From Actinomycetota bacterium (GTDB lineage Bacteria > Actinomycetota > Thermoleophilia > Solirubrobacterales > 70-9): a stretch of DNA of 64,000 bases. Below, piece by piece: positions 56,048-63,498 of the stretch. The notes beneath the pieces were generated by a model. It made no database searches. It was not told the origin of the DNA and saw only the letters and a list, made by a program, of their open reading frames with translations. The stretch lies in contig JAFDWF010000066.1 in NCBI GenBank assembly GCA_018268575.1, forward strand, positions 1 through 64,000, given 5' to 3'. Position numbers and translations under genes: made by a program. Each line of letters opens with the position of its first letter. Within the stretch, counting starts at the first letter, position 1.

Positions 56048-56301
56048 AGCGCATCACTCCCGAGGGCATCGCGTTCCAGCACCGGCCCCGAGGCGGAGAG
56101 AGCGACGCCGAGATCGCGTTCGATCGTCTCGACCGAGCCGATCAGTGCCCGCAGCCCGACGTAGACGAGGTCGACGTCGGCGACCGCGAGCGTGATGTCA
56201 CCGCCGATCACGACACCCCCGTCGAGCAGCCGGTCGACGAGGTCGAGCAGCGAGACGTCGTGGGTCCGCGGGCCGATTCTTGGCACGGGGCGCCCGTTCA
56301 T
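56044..56301 (-). CDS. GvpA-family minor protein (GvpJ/M/S type)
   Basis: This 85-residue protein has the GvpA-fold core SLLDLVDRLLDGGVVIGGDI TLAVADVDLVYVGLRALIGS VET, with the beta-turn-beta VVIGGDITLAVADVDLVYV in place of the [16 protein letters not shown] of the main protein. The G-G-D-I variant matches minor (GvpS/GvpM-like) subunits that shape the conical tips. Flanked by two GvpF/L genes with ATGA and TGA overlaps. Confidence 0.87.
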   Translation of the reverse strand: MNGRPVPRIGPRTHDVSLLDLVDRLLDGGVVIGGDITLAVADVDLVYVGLRALIGSVETIERDLGVALSASGPVLERDALGSDAL

Positions 56302-57332
56302 CGGGCGGCCTCGATCGAGCTCTTGACGAAGTTGTAGGCGGGCCACGGGCCGGTCAGGTCGAGTGCTACCCCGCGGCGGTCGAAGTCCTCGGCCAGGGTG
56401 GCGACGGCGGCGCGGAATGCGGCGGCCTCGACATCGTCGATCAGGTAGACCCCGTTCAGGAACATCTCGCCGTCGCGCCCGCTCAGCTCAGGGCGCTGCA
56501 ACGGGTTCAGCAGCGCCTCGACCGCGATCGCGGCGAGGCCTCCGTGGATCGCGCGGGCCCACTCGTCGGCGATCTCCTCGACCTGCTCGCGGGCGCGTGC
56601 CTCCCGGCGGCGGCGGTTCATGTAGGCGGTTCCGGCCGTGACTTCGTCGTCCGCGCCGTCGGGACGGTCGACGCGCGCAAGCGCCTCGCTTTCTACCGCG
56701 CCGCGATCGGCGTAGGCCTTGACACCCCACTCGGCCCGGCCGTCGAGACGCCCGAGCGCATCGAACAGCACTGCGCGCTCGCGCGCCAACATCCCGCGGA
56801 CCTGCTCCTCCGTGGTGAAGACCGTGCAGAGGCGCAGCGGAACCACCGCGGAACCCGCAAGCGCGACGTCGAGGACGTGCTCGTGGGCGCGGGCCTTCTC
56901 CTCCAGCCAGGCGACGTCGTTCAGGTTCTCCCGCAGGGACCCCTCGTCGAACTCGGCGAGCGGGACCTCGCTGACCAGGGCCGCCAGGCCCGCCTCCTCG
57001 ATGAGTTCGACCGGTGCGGTCGGGTCGGCCCCAACCAGGTCCCGCGGTAGCGGCACCTCCGCCCGGACGACGCCGTAGACGTAGTGTCCGATCGCCTCGC
57101 GGCGCGCGTGCTCGGCGAGCGGGTGCGGACCCGGGTGGTCGGCGGGACCGTCCGACCCGCCGACGACCGGCTCCTCCGGCTCGGCAACCTGCTCCGCCTC
57201 GTCCGGGAACATCGCCTCCTCGCCGACCTCCCGCAGTTCCTCGCGACAGCGTCGCAGCAGGGCCGCGGTCAGGCGCGGCGCCAGCTCGCCGGCGAGGGCC
57301 TCGATCGCAGGGTCGAGATCATTTCCGGCCAC
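56298..57332 (-). CDS. gvpL: GvpL/GvpF gas vesicle protein with 80-residue N-terminal extension
   Basis: This protein has 344 residues. GvpF/L domain from about residue 82: GHYVYGVVRAEVPLPRD, LVSEVPLAEFDEGSLRENLN, AHEHVLDVALAGSAVVPLRL CTVF, YMNRRRREARAREQVEEIAD and TGPWPAYNFV. The preceding 80 residues are acidic and include LTAALLRRCREELREVGEEA, not part of the usual domain; a GvpH-like or interaction module is possible. The GTG at 57332 overlaps gvpJ by 14 nt. If translation began near the YVYGVV strand, the extension would be an artefact, but its composition looks coding. Confidence 0.88.
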   Translation of the reverse strand: MAGNDLDPAIEALAGELAPRLTAALLRRCREELREVGEEAMFPDEAEQVAEPEEPVVGGSDGPADHPGPHPLAEHARREAIGHYVYGVVRAEVPLPRDLVGADPTAPVELIEEAGLAALVSEVPLAEFDEGSLRENLNDVAWLEEKARAHEHVLDVALAGSAVVPLRLCTVFTTEEQVRGMLARERAVLFDALGRLDGRAEWGVKAYADRGAVESEALARVDRPDGADDEVTAGTAYMNRRRREARAREQVEEIADEWARAIHGGLAAIAVEALLNPLQRPELSGRDGEMFLNGVYLIDDVEAAAFRAAVATLAEDFDRRGVALDLTGPWPAYNFVKSSIEAAR

Positions 57333-57825
57333 GACGGCCCCCTTTGTCGACCTCCTCCTTCTCGACCTCCTTGTGGCGCACGTCGCGCTCGGCCACCTTC
57401 TCGCCGTCCTCTTCGATCACCTCGCGACGGCGGGTCTGCACTTCGACCTCCTCGCCCGCCCGCGGCGCGGGCAGCCCGGCGACCTCCTCGAGGCGCTCCA
57501 GGCGGCTGCGCAGTTCGTCGTTCTCCTCCTCCAGCTCCTTTGCCCGGCTGGTCAGCTTCGGATCGTTCTCCCACCAGTTGATCCCCATCTCCTGTGCCCG
57601 CTCGACCGAGGCGATCAGCAGTCGGATCTTGATCGTCAGCAGCTCGATGTCGAGCAGGTTGATCTGGATGTCTCCGGCGATCACGATCCCCTTGTCGAGG
57701 ACGCGCTCGAGGATGTCGGCGAGGCTCGCCGGGGCCGGGCCGCGGCTCCCGGTCAGCGGCGGCGCGGGCTGCGCGGTGCGCCGGTCGTAGAGCGCGCGCG
57801 CCGAGGTGTCGGGGTCGCCAGCCAT
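57319..57825 (-). CDS. gvpJ: GvpJ-type gas vesicle protein with coiled-coil tail
   Basis: This protein has 168 residues. GvpA-family core at about 33-80: SLADILERVLDKGIVIAGDI QINLLDIELLTIKIRLLIAS VERAQEMGINWW, with G-I-V-I-A-G-D-I marking the J type. The following 85 residues are a charged coiled coil (TSRAKELEEENDELRSRLER) and a basic end. The tail is much longer than in most GvpJ proteins and could bridge vesicles or bind the cell body. The start overlaps gvpO by 1 nt. Confidence 0.92.
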   Translation of the reverse strand: MAGDPDTSARALYDRRTAQPAPPLTGSRGPAPASLADILERVLDKGIVIAGDIQINLLDIELLTIKIRLLIASVERAQEMGINWWENDPKLTSRAKELEEENDELRSRLERLEEVAGLPAPRAGEEVEVQTRRREVIEEDGEKVAERDVRHKEVEKEEVDKGGRRGRK

Positions 57826-58103
57826 CAGCCTTCACCCGCCTCGCCGCGGGCGTAGCGACGGGTCCGCTGGGCACCGGTCAGTTCGCCGTCCTTGTCGAGC
57901 GTGACCTCGTAGCTGCCGAGCACGTCGGTGGTGGTCGGGACGCGTTCCAACTCGAGGACCTCGAGCGTCACCTTCCAGTCGTCGCCATCCTTCTCCAGGC
58001 CGGTCACGCCCTCGACCTGCCGGCCGAGCAGTTCCTGCATCTGCTCCGCGGCGCGCTCGGCGATCTCCTTCGGCTTCACCTTGCCGTTCCTGGACTCAGC
58101 CAT
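57825..58103 (-). CDS. gvpO: GvpO gas vesicle protein
   Basis: This 92-residue protein has IAERAAEQMQELLGRQVEGV, a tryptophan-containing strand DDWKVTLEVLELERVPTTTD VLGSYEVTLDKDGEL and YRRY-like TRRYARGEA. The V-x-E-x-x-R-x-P-x-x-x-D-x-L-x-x-Y-E-V segment is the GvpO signature. It is an accessory, often regulatory, protein of actinobacterial and haloarchaeal vesicles. Overlaps gvpG by 8 nt. Confidence 0.92.
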   Translation of the reverse strand: MAESRNGKVKPKEIAERAAEQMQELLGRQVEGVTGLEKDGDDWKVTLEVLELERVPTTTDVLGSYEVTLDKDGELTGAQRTRRYARGEAGEG

Positions 58104-58386
58104 GGCTCGGCCCCTCCTCGGAGTAGGGCTCCGCGAGCTGCATCTCCTCGGTGCGGCGACGCCGGGCGACGGCGAGGCGCTCCATCAGCTGCTCCTCGAG
58201 GTGCGCCCGCTCGACCTCGCCGACCCGGCCCTCTTCGGCGTCGAGTTCGAGCTGGATCAGCTCGCGTTTGATGTTCTCCTCGTCGTAGAGGCGCCGGTCG
58301 GCCTCCTCGGCGAGGACTTCGGCGACCTTGACCGTGCCGCGCAGGGGCGCGACCGGCAGCAGTGCCAGCTCCTTGAAGAGGCCCAT
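58096..58386 (-). CDS. gvpG: GvpG gas vesicle protein
   Basis: This 96-residue protein begins MGLFKELALLPVAPLRGTVK, with the GvpG family start (G-L-x-x-x-x-L-x-L-P-x-A-P-x-R). It continues AEEADRRLYDEENIKRELIQ LELDAEEGRVGE, the charged helix with D/E-x-E-x-G-x-I/V-x-x-x-E. Assembly protein of unknown biochemical role. The start overlaps the gvpF stop by 1 nt (TGATG). Confidence 0.93.
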   Translation of the reverse strand: MGLFKELALLPVAPLRGTVKVAEVLAEEADRRLYDEENIKRELIQLELDAEEGRVGEVERAHLEEQLMERLAVARRRRTEEMQLAEPYSEEGPSHG

Positions 58387-59135
58387 CAGGCGGCCACTCC
58401 CAGTTCGACGAAGCTGTGCGGCGGGAGCGGGCCCGTGACGCGGAAGCGGATCAATTTCGCCTTGCGCTCGCCGATCGCATCGAGGGCGCGGTCGAACTCG
58501 TCGAGCTTCGCGCGCTCGACCAGGAACGACGCGTTGACGGCCATCCGCTCATGGATCGGCTCGCCGACCGCGACCGCGACCGCATGGAGGCGGAGGTCCT
58601 CGACCGCCGCCTCCGAGTCCAGTTCCTGGCGCTCCACGAAGGCCGCCGCGACCAGCTCACCGAGGCGGATCCGCTCGTAGTAGGTCGCCGCCTCCGGCTT
58701 CCCCTCAAGTTCGCCTCGTAGCTGCGCGATGCCGGGATGTTCGGCAACGATCTCGCGCAGCACCGCCTCCTCGTCGTATACACCCTTCAGCGTCATCTCG
58801 ACCTTGCCGTCCATCTCGGTGAGCTGGACGGCGAGCTCGTCGTGGTGGGCGTCGAGTAGGTCGGAGCGCAGCGTCTCCTCGTCGGAGAGGACCACGCCGA
58901 AACGCATCGGCAGCACCGTGCCTTTGTCGAGCGCCGCCTCGAGCACGCGGGAATGGGTGAGCAGCTCCTCGCGGCCGACCTCCAGGTACTGGTCCGGCGC
59001 GATGCTGGTCAGAGCCGCGACGTCGCCGTCGGCGATCAGCTCGAGCGGCGCCGCGGCGATCCCGTCGACCGCAGGCGCCGCCGTGTCGGCCCGGACGACG
59101 CCGTAGACGTAGCGCGGCTCTGCCTTGTCGGTCAC
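58386..59135 (-). CDS. gvpF: GvpF gas vesicle protein
   Basis: This 249-residue protein begins PRYVYGVVRADTAAPAVDGI and contains HSRVLEAALDKGTVLPMRFG VVLSDEETLRSDLL, LTEMDGKVEMTLKGVYDEEA and AVNASFLVERAKLDEFDRAL, ending TGPLPPHSFV. It is the standard-length GvpF with all blocks. GvpF contacts GvpA and helps nucleate assembly. It is 11 nt after gvpA and lacks the N-terminal extension seen in the 56298 copy. Confidence 0.93.
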   Translation of the reverse strand: MTDKAEPRYVYGVVRADTAAPAVDGIAAAPLELIADGDVAALTSIAPDQYLEVGREELLTHSRVLEAALDKGTVLPMRFGVVLSDEETLRSDLLDAHHDELAVQLTEMDGKVEMTLKGVYDEEAVLREIVAEHPGIAQLRGELEGKPEAATYYERIRLGELVAAAFVERQELDSEAAVEDLRLHAVAVAVGEPIHERMAVNASFLVERAKLDEFDRALDAIGERKAKLIRFRVTGPLPPHSFVELGVAA

Positions 59136-59146
59136 GGTTGCTCAGC

Positions 59147-59641
59147 TCAGCTTTTGCTTTTCGACCGGCCGCGTTTCGACCCCGAGCCCGTGGCTTCACG
59201 GCGGCGCCGGCGTTTGGTGGTCGTCGAACTTGAGGTCCGGCGTCGGGTCGAGCCTTCGTCGCCTTCGTCTTCGGCTTCTTCCTCTTCGTCGTCGCCGAAG
59301 AGCGCCTCCTTGGCTCCCTGCAGCATGCCTTTGGTTTTGCTCGAGGCGCCGCCTTCGGTGATTCCCTCCATCAGCTCGGGCAGGCCCTGGGTCTCGGTCG
59401 CCATCAGGTCGAGTCGGTTCACCGCCTCGGCGAAGCGCAGGTAGGTGTCGACGCTTGCGATCACGATCCGCGCGTCGATCGTCAGGATCTCGATGCCGAT
59501 CAGCGACACCCGCACGAAGACGTCGATCACGAGCCCCTTGTCGAGGATCAGCTCCAGCACGTCGTAAAGCCCGCTCGACGAGCTCCGCGCCACGTACCCG
59601 CTTCCGCCCCGGTAGGGCTGCTGCTGCATTGCGGTTGCCAT
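59147..59641 (-). CDS. gvpA: GvpA-family major structural protein with long basic tail
   Basis: This protein has 164 residues. The core at about 23-80 is [55 protein letters not shown], the GvpA/B shell subunit with its amphipathic beta-hairpin. After the core come about 80 residues: a linker ([20 protein letters not shown]), an acidic run ([14 protein letters not shown]) and a Ser/Thr/Arg/Lys-rich end. Classic GvpA ends soon after the core, so this tail, presumably exposed, is a notable extension. It is the third gene of the operon. Confidence 0.92.
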   Translation of the reverse strand: MATAMQQQPYRGGSGYVARSSSSGLYDVLELILDKGLVIDVFVRVSLIGIEILTIDARIVIASVDTYLRFAEAVNRLDLMATETQGLPELMEGITEGGASSKTKGMLQGAKEALFGDDEEEEAEDEGDEGSTRRRTSSSTTTKRRRRREATGSGSKRGRSKSKS

Positions 59642-59671
59642 CTGGCTTCCTTTCTTGGTCTGCGAGGTCGG

Positions 59672-60652
59672 TCAGCCTTTGGCGGCCGACTCGGCCTCCT
59701 CGTCCTCGAGAGGCTCCCGAGCCTCCTCTTCCTCTTCCTCCTCGTCCGCGTGGTCGGCCGGCGCGGACGCCGGGTCCTTGAAATCGGCGGACTTGTAGTC
59801 GTTGGCCTCGTCCCAGAGCTCGGCATAGGCCTTGAAGCGGCGGAGTTCCTGGCGGACCGTTCGTTCCGGCCAACCGACCCGGCGCAGCAGGCGCTCCCGT
59901 AGTCCCTCCGCCTGCTGCTCGATCGTCAGCTCGACGCGGGTGAGGCGCGGTGCCAGCGGGTGGAAGGTGACGACGCCGGAGTGCTCGATCCCCTCGATGC
60001 CCTCCCAGTCGAGCCGCTCTTCGGGTTCCTCGCCGACGATCTCCACCGCCAGCGTCTGCTGGTGGCCGCCGATCCTCGCCGCGACGGCGAGGTGGTTGTC
60101 GTCCTCGACCTCGATCGCCTCGATCCGCTCGCTGAAGCGGGGCAGATCCTCGAAGCGGGTGCAGAGGTCGAAGACGGCGGCGACGGGGACCGCGACGTCG
60201 ATCGACTCCTGGATCGGGATCGGGGTGCGGGCTTCGAAGAGGTGATCGTCGTCGGCCTCCGGCGCGGCGTCGTCTTCGGGCGTCTCGGGTTCACCGCCGC
60301 CCTGATCCTGATCCGGGGCCAACCGGTCGACGACGCGGTCGACCACGCGGTGGCCGACGCCTGCTTTCGCCGCGAGCTTGCCTTTCTTGCCCATTTTCGC
60401 CAGGGCGCTGTCGGCCAGTTCACCGAGCTCGGTGCGGGCGCCGCCGGTGAGGGGCAGGTGTTCTTTCAGGGATGACGCGCCTTTCAGGGAGGACGCGCCC
60501 TTCTCCCTCAGACTCGAGCTGCCTTCGGTCGCGCCCTTGGTCGCCTTGCGTTCGGCCAACGCGAGGGCTCCGTAGCGGGCCGCATCGCGAAATTGCGTCA
60601 GCGCTTCCCGCCCGTAGTCGCCGGCGGTCTTCTCTTGAGTCCCGGGGGTCAT
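59672..60652 (-). CDS. SRPBCC (polyketide cyclase/START-like) protein of the gas-vesicle operon
   Basis: This protein has 326 residues. An N-terminal Ala/Lys-rich helical region (about 1-120, with repeats ATKGATEGSSSLREKGASSL KGASSLKEHL) leads to an SRPBCC domain (about 145-275): IPIQESIDVAVPVAAVFDLC TRFEDLPRFSERIEAIEVED, HSGVVTFHPLAPRLTRVELT. A glutamate-rich tail follows (DEEEEEEEAREPLEDEE). Hydrophobic-ligand-binding domains of this COG5637-like group are frequently encoded with gvp genes in actinobacteria. Start ATG 60652, 7 nt after the upstream stop. Ligand unknown. Confidence 0.82.
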   Translation of the reverse strand: MTPGTQEKTAGDYGREALTQFRDAARYGALALAERKATKGATEGSSSLREKGASSLKGASSLKEHLPLTGGARTELGELADSALAKMGKKGKLAAKAGVGHRVVDRVVDRLAPDQDQGGGEPETPEDDAAPEADDDHLFEARTPIPIQESIDVAVPVAAVFDLCTRFEDLPRFSERIEAIEVEDDNHLAVAARIGGHQQTLAVEIVGEEPEERLDWEGIEGIEHSGVVTFHPLAPRLTRVELTIEQQAEGLRERLLRRVGWPERTVRQELRRFKAYAELWDEANDYKSADFKDPASAPADHADEEEEEEEAREPLEDEEAESAAKG

Positions 60653-60659
60653 CCCGGAG

Positions 60660-61160
60660 TCAGCTCTTCTTCGCGGCCTTGTCGGTCGCCTCGCCGACCG
60701 CATGGACGGAGCTGGCGACGCGACTGATCCGCTGGCCGATCTCGTCCGCCTTCTCCGCGGCATCGGTCACGGCGCCGGCGGCCTTGCGCACATCTCCCTT
60801 CAACCCCTTCCCCTTCGGCAGGCCGACCTTCGGCATATGGACCTTCGGCATGTGCGACTTCGAGCGCTTCGGCACCGGTACTCCGAGCACCTTGCGCTGC
60901 TTGTGCCCGTTTTTGCCGAGGATCACCGCGGCGGCGCCGGCCACCGCGGCGCCGGTCGCAAGCAGCGGCAGCGCAGCTTTCTGGGCGATGGGGGCGACCG
61001 CGTGAGTGCCGTTCTTCACCGTCTCCTTGACGGAGCTCGTGGCGTCGTGGCCGTTCGAGCTCGCCGCCGATTTCGCGCTCGCGCCAGCTCTTTTGGTTTT
61101 CGCGGCGCCTTTGGATTTCGTTTTGGGTCTTTTGGTTTTGGTGGTTTTCGTCTCGGCCAT
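60660..61160 (-). CDS. Lys/Ala-rich protein heading the gas-vesicle operon
   Basis: This protein has 166 residues. A Lys/Thr/Ser-rich N-terminal tail (MAETKTTKTKRPKTKSKGAA), an Ala-rich hydrophobic segment (LPLLATGAAVAGAAAVILG), a VPKRSKSHMPKVHMPKVGLP KGKG repeat (HMPKV twice) and a C-terminal helix AAGAVTDAAEKADEIGQRIS. Same plan as the protein at 53720-54241. In Streptomyces gvp clusters small Lys-rich GvpY/GvpZ-like proteins occupy similar positions, so a vesicle-associated role is plausible. The ATG at 61160 is preceded by GAGGAGAAGAGGACGACCGA. Confidence 0.65.
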   Translation of the reverse strand: MAETKTTKTKRPKTKSKGAAKTKRAGASAKSAASSNGHDATSSVKETVKNGTHAVAPIAQKAALPLLATGAAVAGAAAVILGKNGHKQRKVLGVPVPKRSKSHMPKVHMPKVGLPKGKGLKGDVRKAAGAVTDAAEKADEIGQRISRVASSVHAVGEATDKAAKKS

Positions 61161-61322
61161 TTCGGTCGTCCTCTTCTCCTCTGTCGTCCGCGTCTCCCCC
61201 GCCCGAATCGACGGTCGTGTTGCAACGGGAACTCGAACGAATGTGGTTGTTGAAACGGGCTTGGTCCCGGGTTTGTCAGAACGAGTTCCGAGGTCAGGGC
61301 GGATGTCGCGACGGGGTCATGC

Positions 61323-63074
61323 CTATTCGCCAGCTTCCTTTTCGTGCCCTTTGGCTTTGCCGTTGGGCGGAGATCCGACTTCAGGGGAAGACGTCATCAC
61401 CGAGGAGACTTCGACCGGTTCGGTCACTTCGACGATGGCGGATTCTTCATCGGACTTTTCAGGGTGCGACGGGTGTTCCGGATGGGCCGGAGATTCCGGA
61501 GAGGTCGGTTCCGAGGGAGTCGTGCCGGCGGCCTCGACGCTCGCGCCGTACGAGGACTTCGCCTTTTCAGGGTGTTCGGGATGCGCCGGGTGTTCGGGAT
61601 GTCCGGGGCTTCCCGCGGACTTGACCGGGCTCGTTTCGCCGGTGCCGGATTCCTGTGGGCGAGTTCCGCTCTCCGTCCCGAGGCCGTTCTCCTGAGGTTG
61701 CTGTTCGGGACGCGTGGACTTTTCGGCCTGCCCCGCTTCGTCGGCCTTGCCCGGGACGATCACCTGACCTTCGTCCTTTGCCGCGACCGGGATGCCGCCG
61801 GTGCCGGAGGCTGGTCCGACATCCGTGGCCTCGCCGGGACCCGGTCCCGGCGAGGCCACACTGCGGTTGACGTGCGCCGGGATGCCTTCCGCCGGGTGGG
61901 CGACGACAGTCGCGGTCCCCTTTCCGATCGACACCCGCGTTGCGCCCGCAGACGCTTCGACCACGGTTCTCTCGGTTCCCGGGTCGCGACGGTGCGTCAT
62001 CGGATCGCCTTCCCGCGGGTCGACCTGCCGGCGCTCGGGCGTTAGGGGGACGACACCGCCGTGACCGACGAAGGCGCCGTGATCCACGGCCGCCGTCCCG
62101 ACCGCCAGGGCTGCGAGCACCACGACCCCCGCCTTGACCAGACCCGGGATACCCGCAGAGCCCGCCGCCGCGAGTCCCGCGCTCGTCCCGGCGCCGACTC
62201 CCGCCGCGGCACCACCGCCGCCCACGGCCGCCGATGATCCGCCGATGATCCCCTTCAACATGCCGACCGCGGCGATCGCGGGCACCGGGGCGATCGAGGC
62301 GAACGCCTTCCTACGCTCCCGGATCTCGGTCTGGAATCGTCGGCACCGGACACAGTCACGAAGGTGGGCACGGATTTCTCGTCGCCCAGGTCGTCCGCTT
62401 TCGGTGTCGGAGACCTGGCGCATCACCGCGTCGCAAGCCATCTGGCGTCCCAGCTCCATCTGGCTGAGCCCGCACCGTGCCTCATAGAGCGCCTGGCGGA
62501 CTGCGCCCGGCGAGCTGCCGAGGGCGGCGCCGATCTCGCCGAACTCGAGACCGCTCACCTCACGCATCACCAGCGTGGCGCGCAGACGCTCGGGGAGGTC
62601 GGCGATGTCGGCGAGCAACGTCTCCAGCCGATCGTCCTGCTCGGCCTGTTCCTCGGGACCCGCGGCTCTCTCGTCGACGATCAGGTCCAGTGTCTCGACG
62701 GGGCGTTCGCGGCGCCGCAATTCGACCGCCTCGTTATGGGCGATGCGGTAGAGCCACGGCTTCAGTTGCATATCGCGCCTCTCGCCGGGTAAGGCGCGCA
62801 TCGCCCGGACCATCGTGTTCTGCACGGCGTCCTGGGCGTCCTGTGGTTCGCGAAGGATGCCGACGCAGAAGCGGTAGAGATCCCGCTCATACCGACGGAA
62901 GATCGCCGCGAACGCCTCGGGGTCGCCGCACGCCGCGCGTTTGGCGAGGCGCGCGTCCGAGGCGACCGACAGTCCTACACCGCCCAGCGCACGACGCCGG
63001 CGTTTGGTGCCGACCGCGGCGTCTGAATCCTTCCCGGCGATGGCCGGATCGGCTCCTCCGAGAGCTCGTGGCAT
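61323..63074 (-). CDS. ECF sigma factor fused to zinc-finger, membrane helix and His/Pro-repeat extracellular tail
   Basis: This protein has 583 residues. Sigma region 2 is AFAAIFRRYERDLYRFCVGI LREPQDAQDAVQNTMVRAMR; region 4 is LPERLRATLVMREVSGLEFG EIGAALGSSPGAVRQALYEA R. Next is HLRDCVRCRRFQTEI (H-x3-C-x2-C zinc-finger-like) and hydrophobic segments including IPGLVKAGVVVLAALAVG. The last 220 residues form a low-complexity tail with HPEHPAHPEHPEK-type repeats that could bind metal. The ATG at 63074 lies 10 nt after GGGTAC. It is a self-contained sensor-sigma architecture, parallel to 11466-12836. Confidence 0.82.
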   Translation of the reverse strand: MPRALGGADPAIAGKDSDAAVGTKRRRRALGGVGLSVASDARLAKRAACGDPEAFAAIFRRYERDLYRFCVGILREPQDAQDAVQNTMVRAMRALPGERRDMQLKPWLYRIAHNEAVELRRRERPVETLDLIVDERAAGPEEQAEQDDRLETLLADIADLPERLRATLVMREVSGLEFGEIGAALGSSPGAVRQALYEARCGLSQMELGRQMACDAVMRQVSDTESGRPGRREIRAHLRDCVRCRRFQTEIRERRKAFASIAPVPAIAAVGMLKGIIGGSSAAVGGGGAAAGVGAGTSAGLAAAGSAGIPGLVKAGVVVLAALAVGTAAVDHGAFVGHGGVVPLTPERRQVDPREGDPMTHRRDPGTERTVVEASAGATRVSIGKGTATVVAHPAEGIPAHVNRSVASPGPGPGEATDVGPASGTGGIPVAAKDEGQVIVPGKADEAGQAEKSTRPEQQPQENGLGTESGTRPQESGTGETSPVKSAGSPGHPEHPAHPEHPEKAKSSYGASVEAAGTTPSEPTSPESPAHPEHPSHPEKSDEESAIVEVTEPVEVSSVMTSSPEVGSPPNGKAKGHEKEAGE

Positions 63075-63084
63075 GGCGGGTCGG

Positions 63085-63109
63085 GTACCCCGGACAACCA
63101 TCTCTACCC
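63085..63109 (-). promoter_or_regulatory. SigB/SigF-type promoter for the membrane-extended ECF sigma factor
   Basis: GGGT (63109-63106), exactly 15 nt, GGGTAC (63090-63085) on the minus strand; ATG at 63074. Confidence 0.65.
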
Positions 63110-63178
63110 AATCCGCGCCATCCGGGGGGACCGGAAAGGTTCTGACAAATCACCGGCCTGCGCCGTTGCAGTCCCGAC

Positions 63179-63427
63179 ATGACTTTCGCAGGCAGCATCT
63201 TCCTGATCGCCATCGGTGCGATCCTTCGCTACGCCACCCATTTCCACGTCAGCGGCGTCGATCTGCGGACGGTCGGCCTCATCCTGATGATCGCCGGCGC
63301 CGTCGGATTGCTGATCGCCATCTGGCAGTGGGCGGTCTGGTCGCGCAGGTCGCGTCGCGACGAAGTCCTGGTCGACGAAGGACCGGCCCGCGTCTATCGG
63401 CGCGACCGCCCACCTGACGGACGCTGA
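63179..63427 (+). CDS. DUF6458-type small membrane protein
   Basis: This 82-residue protein has two helices (IFLIAIGAILRYATHF; VGLILMIAGAVGLLIAIWQW) joined by HVSGVDLRTVG, then a basic cytoplasmic tail (RRSRRDEVLVDEGPARVYRR). The G-x-I-L-x-x-A-x-x-x-x-V-x-G-V-D-L-x-x-V-G-x-I-L-M pattern is common in small actinobacterial proteins of unknown function. ATG at 63179; no clear ribosome-binding site. Confidence 0.75.
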   Translation: MTFAGSIFLIAIGAILRYATHFHVSGVDLRTVGLILMIAGAVGLLIAIWQWAVWSRRSRRDEVLVDEGPARVYRRDRPPDGR

Positions 63428-63462
63428 CCGGGTCGCCCTGGCACCTGACGCACAGGCCCCAC

Positions 63463-63487
63463 GAGTAGGTCGCGCCTCGGAGGGTAC
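63463..63487 (+). promoter_or_regulatory. SigB/SigF-type promoter for the MMPL transporter
   Basis: GAGT (63463-63466), exactly 15 nt, GGGTAC (63482-63487), ATG 11 nt later at 63499. Confidence 0.65.
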
Positions 63488-63498
63488 GCATCGATCCG

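Noticed and set aside
61161-61322. A GGGTAC-type promoter for the gas-vesicle operon
   Set aside because: I searched the spacer upstream of 61160 and found no GGGTAY, so the gvp operon is not assigned to the SigB-type regulon on present evidence.
61470-61620. Repeated HPEHP-coding DNA as a CRISPR-like or minisatellite array
   Set aside because: The repeats are imperfect, in frame with the sigma-factor tail and have no spacer structure, so they are explained as protein repeats.
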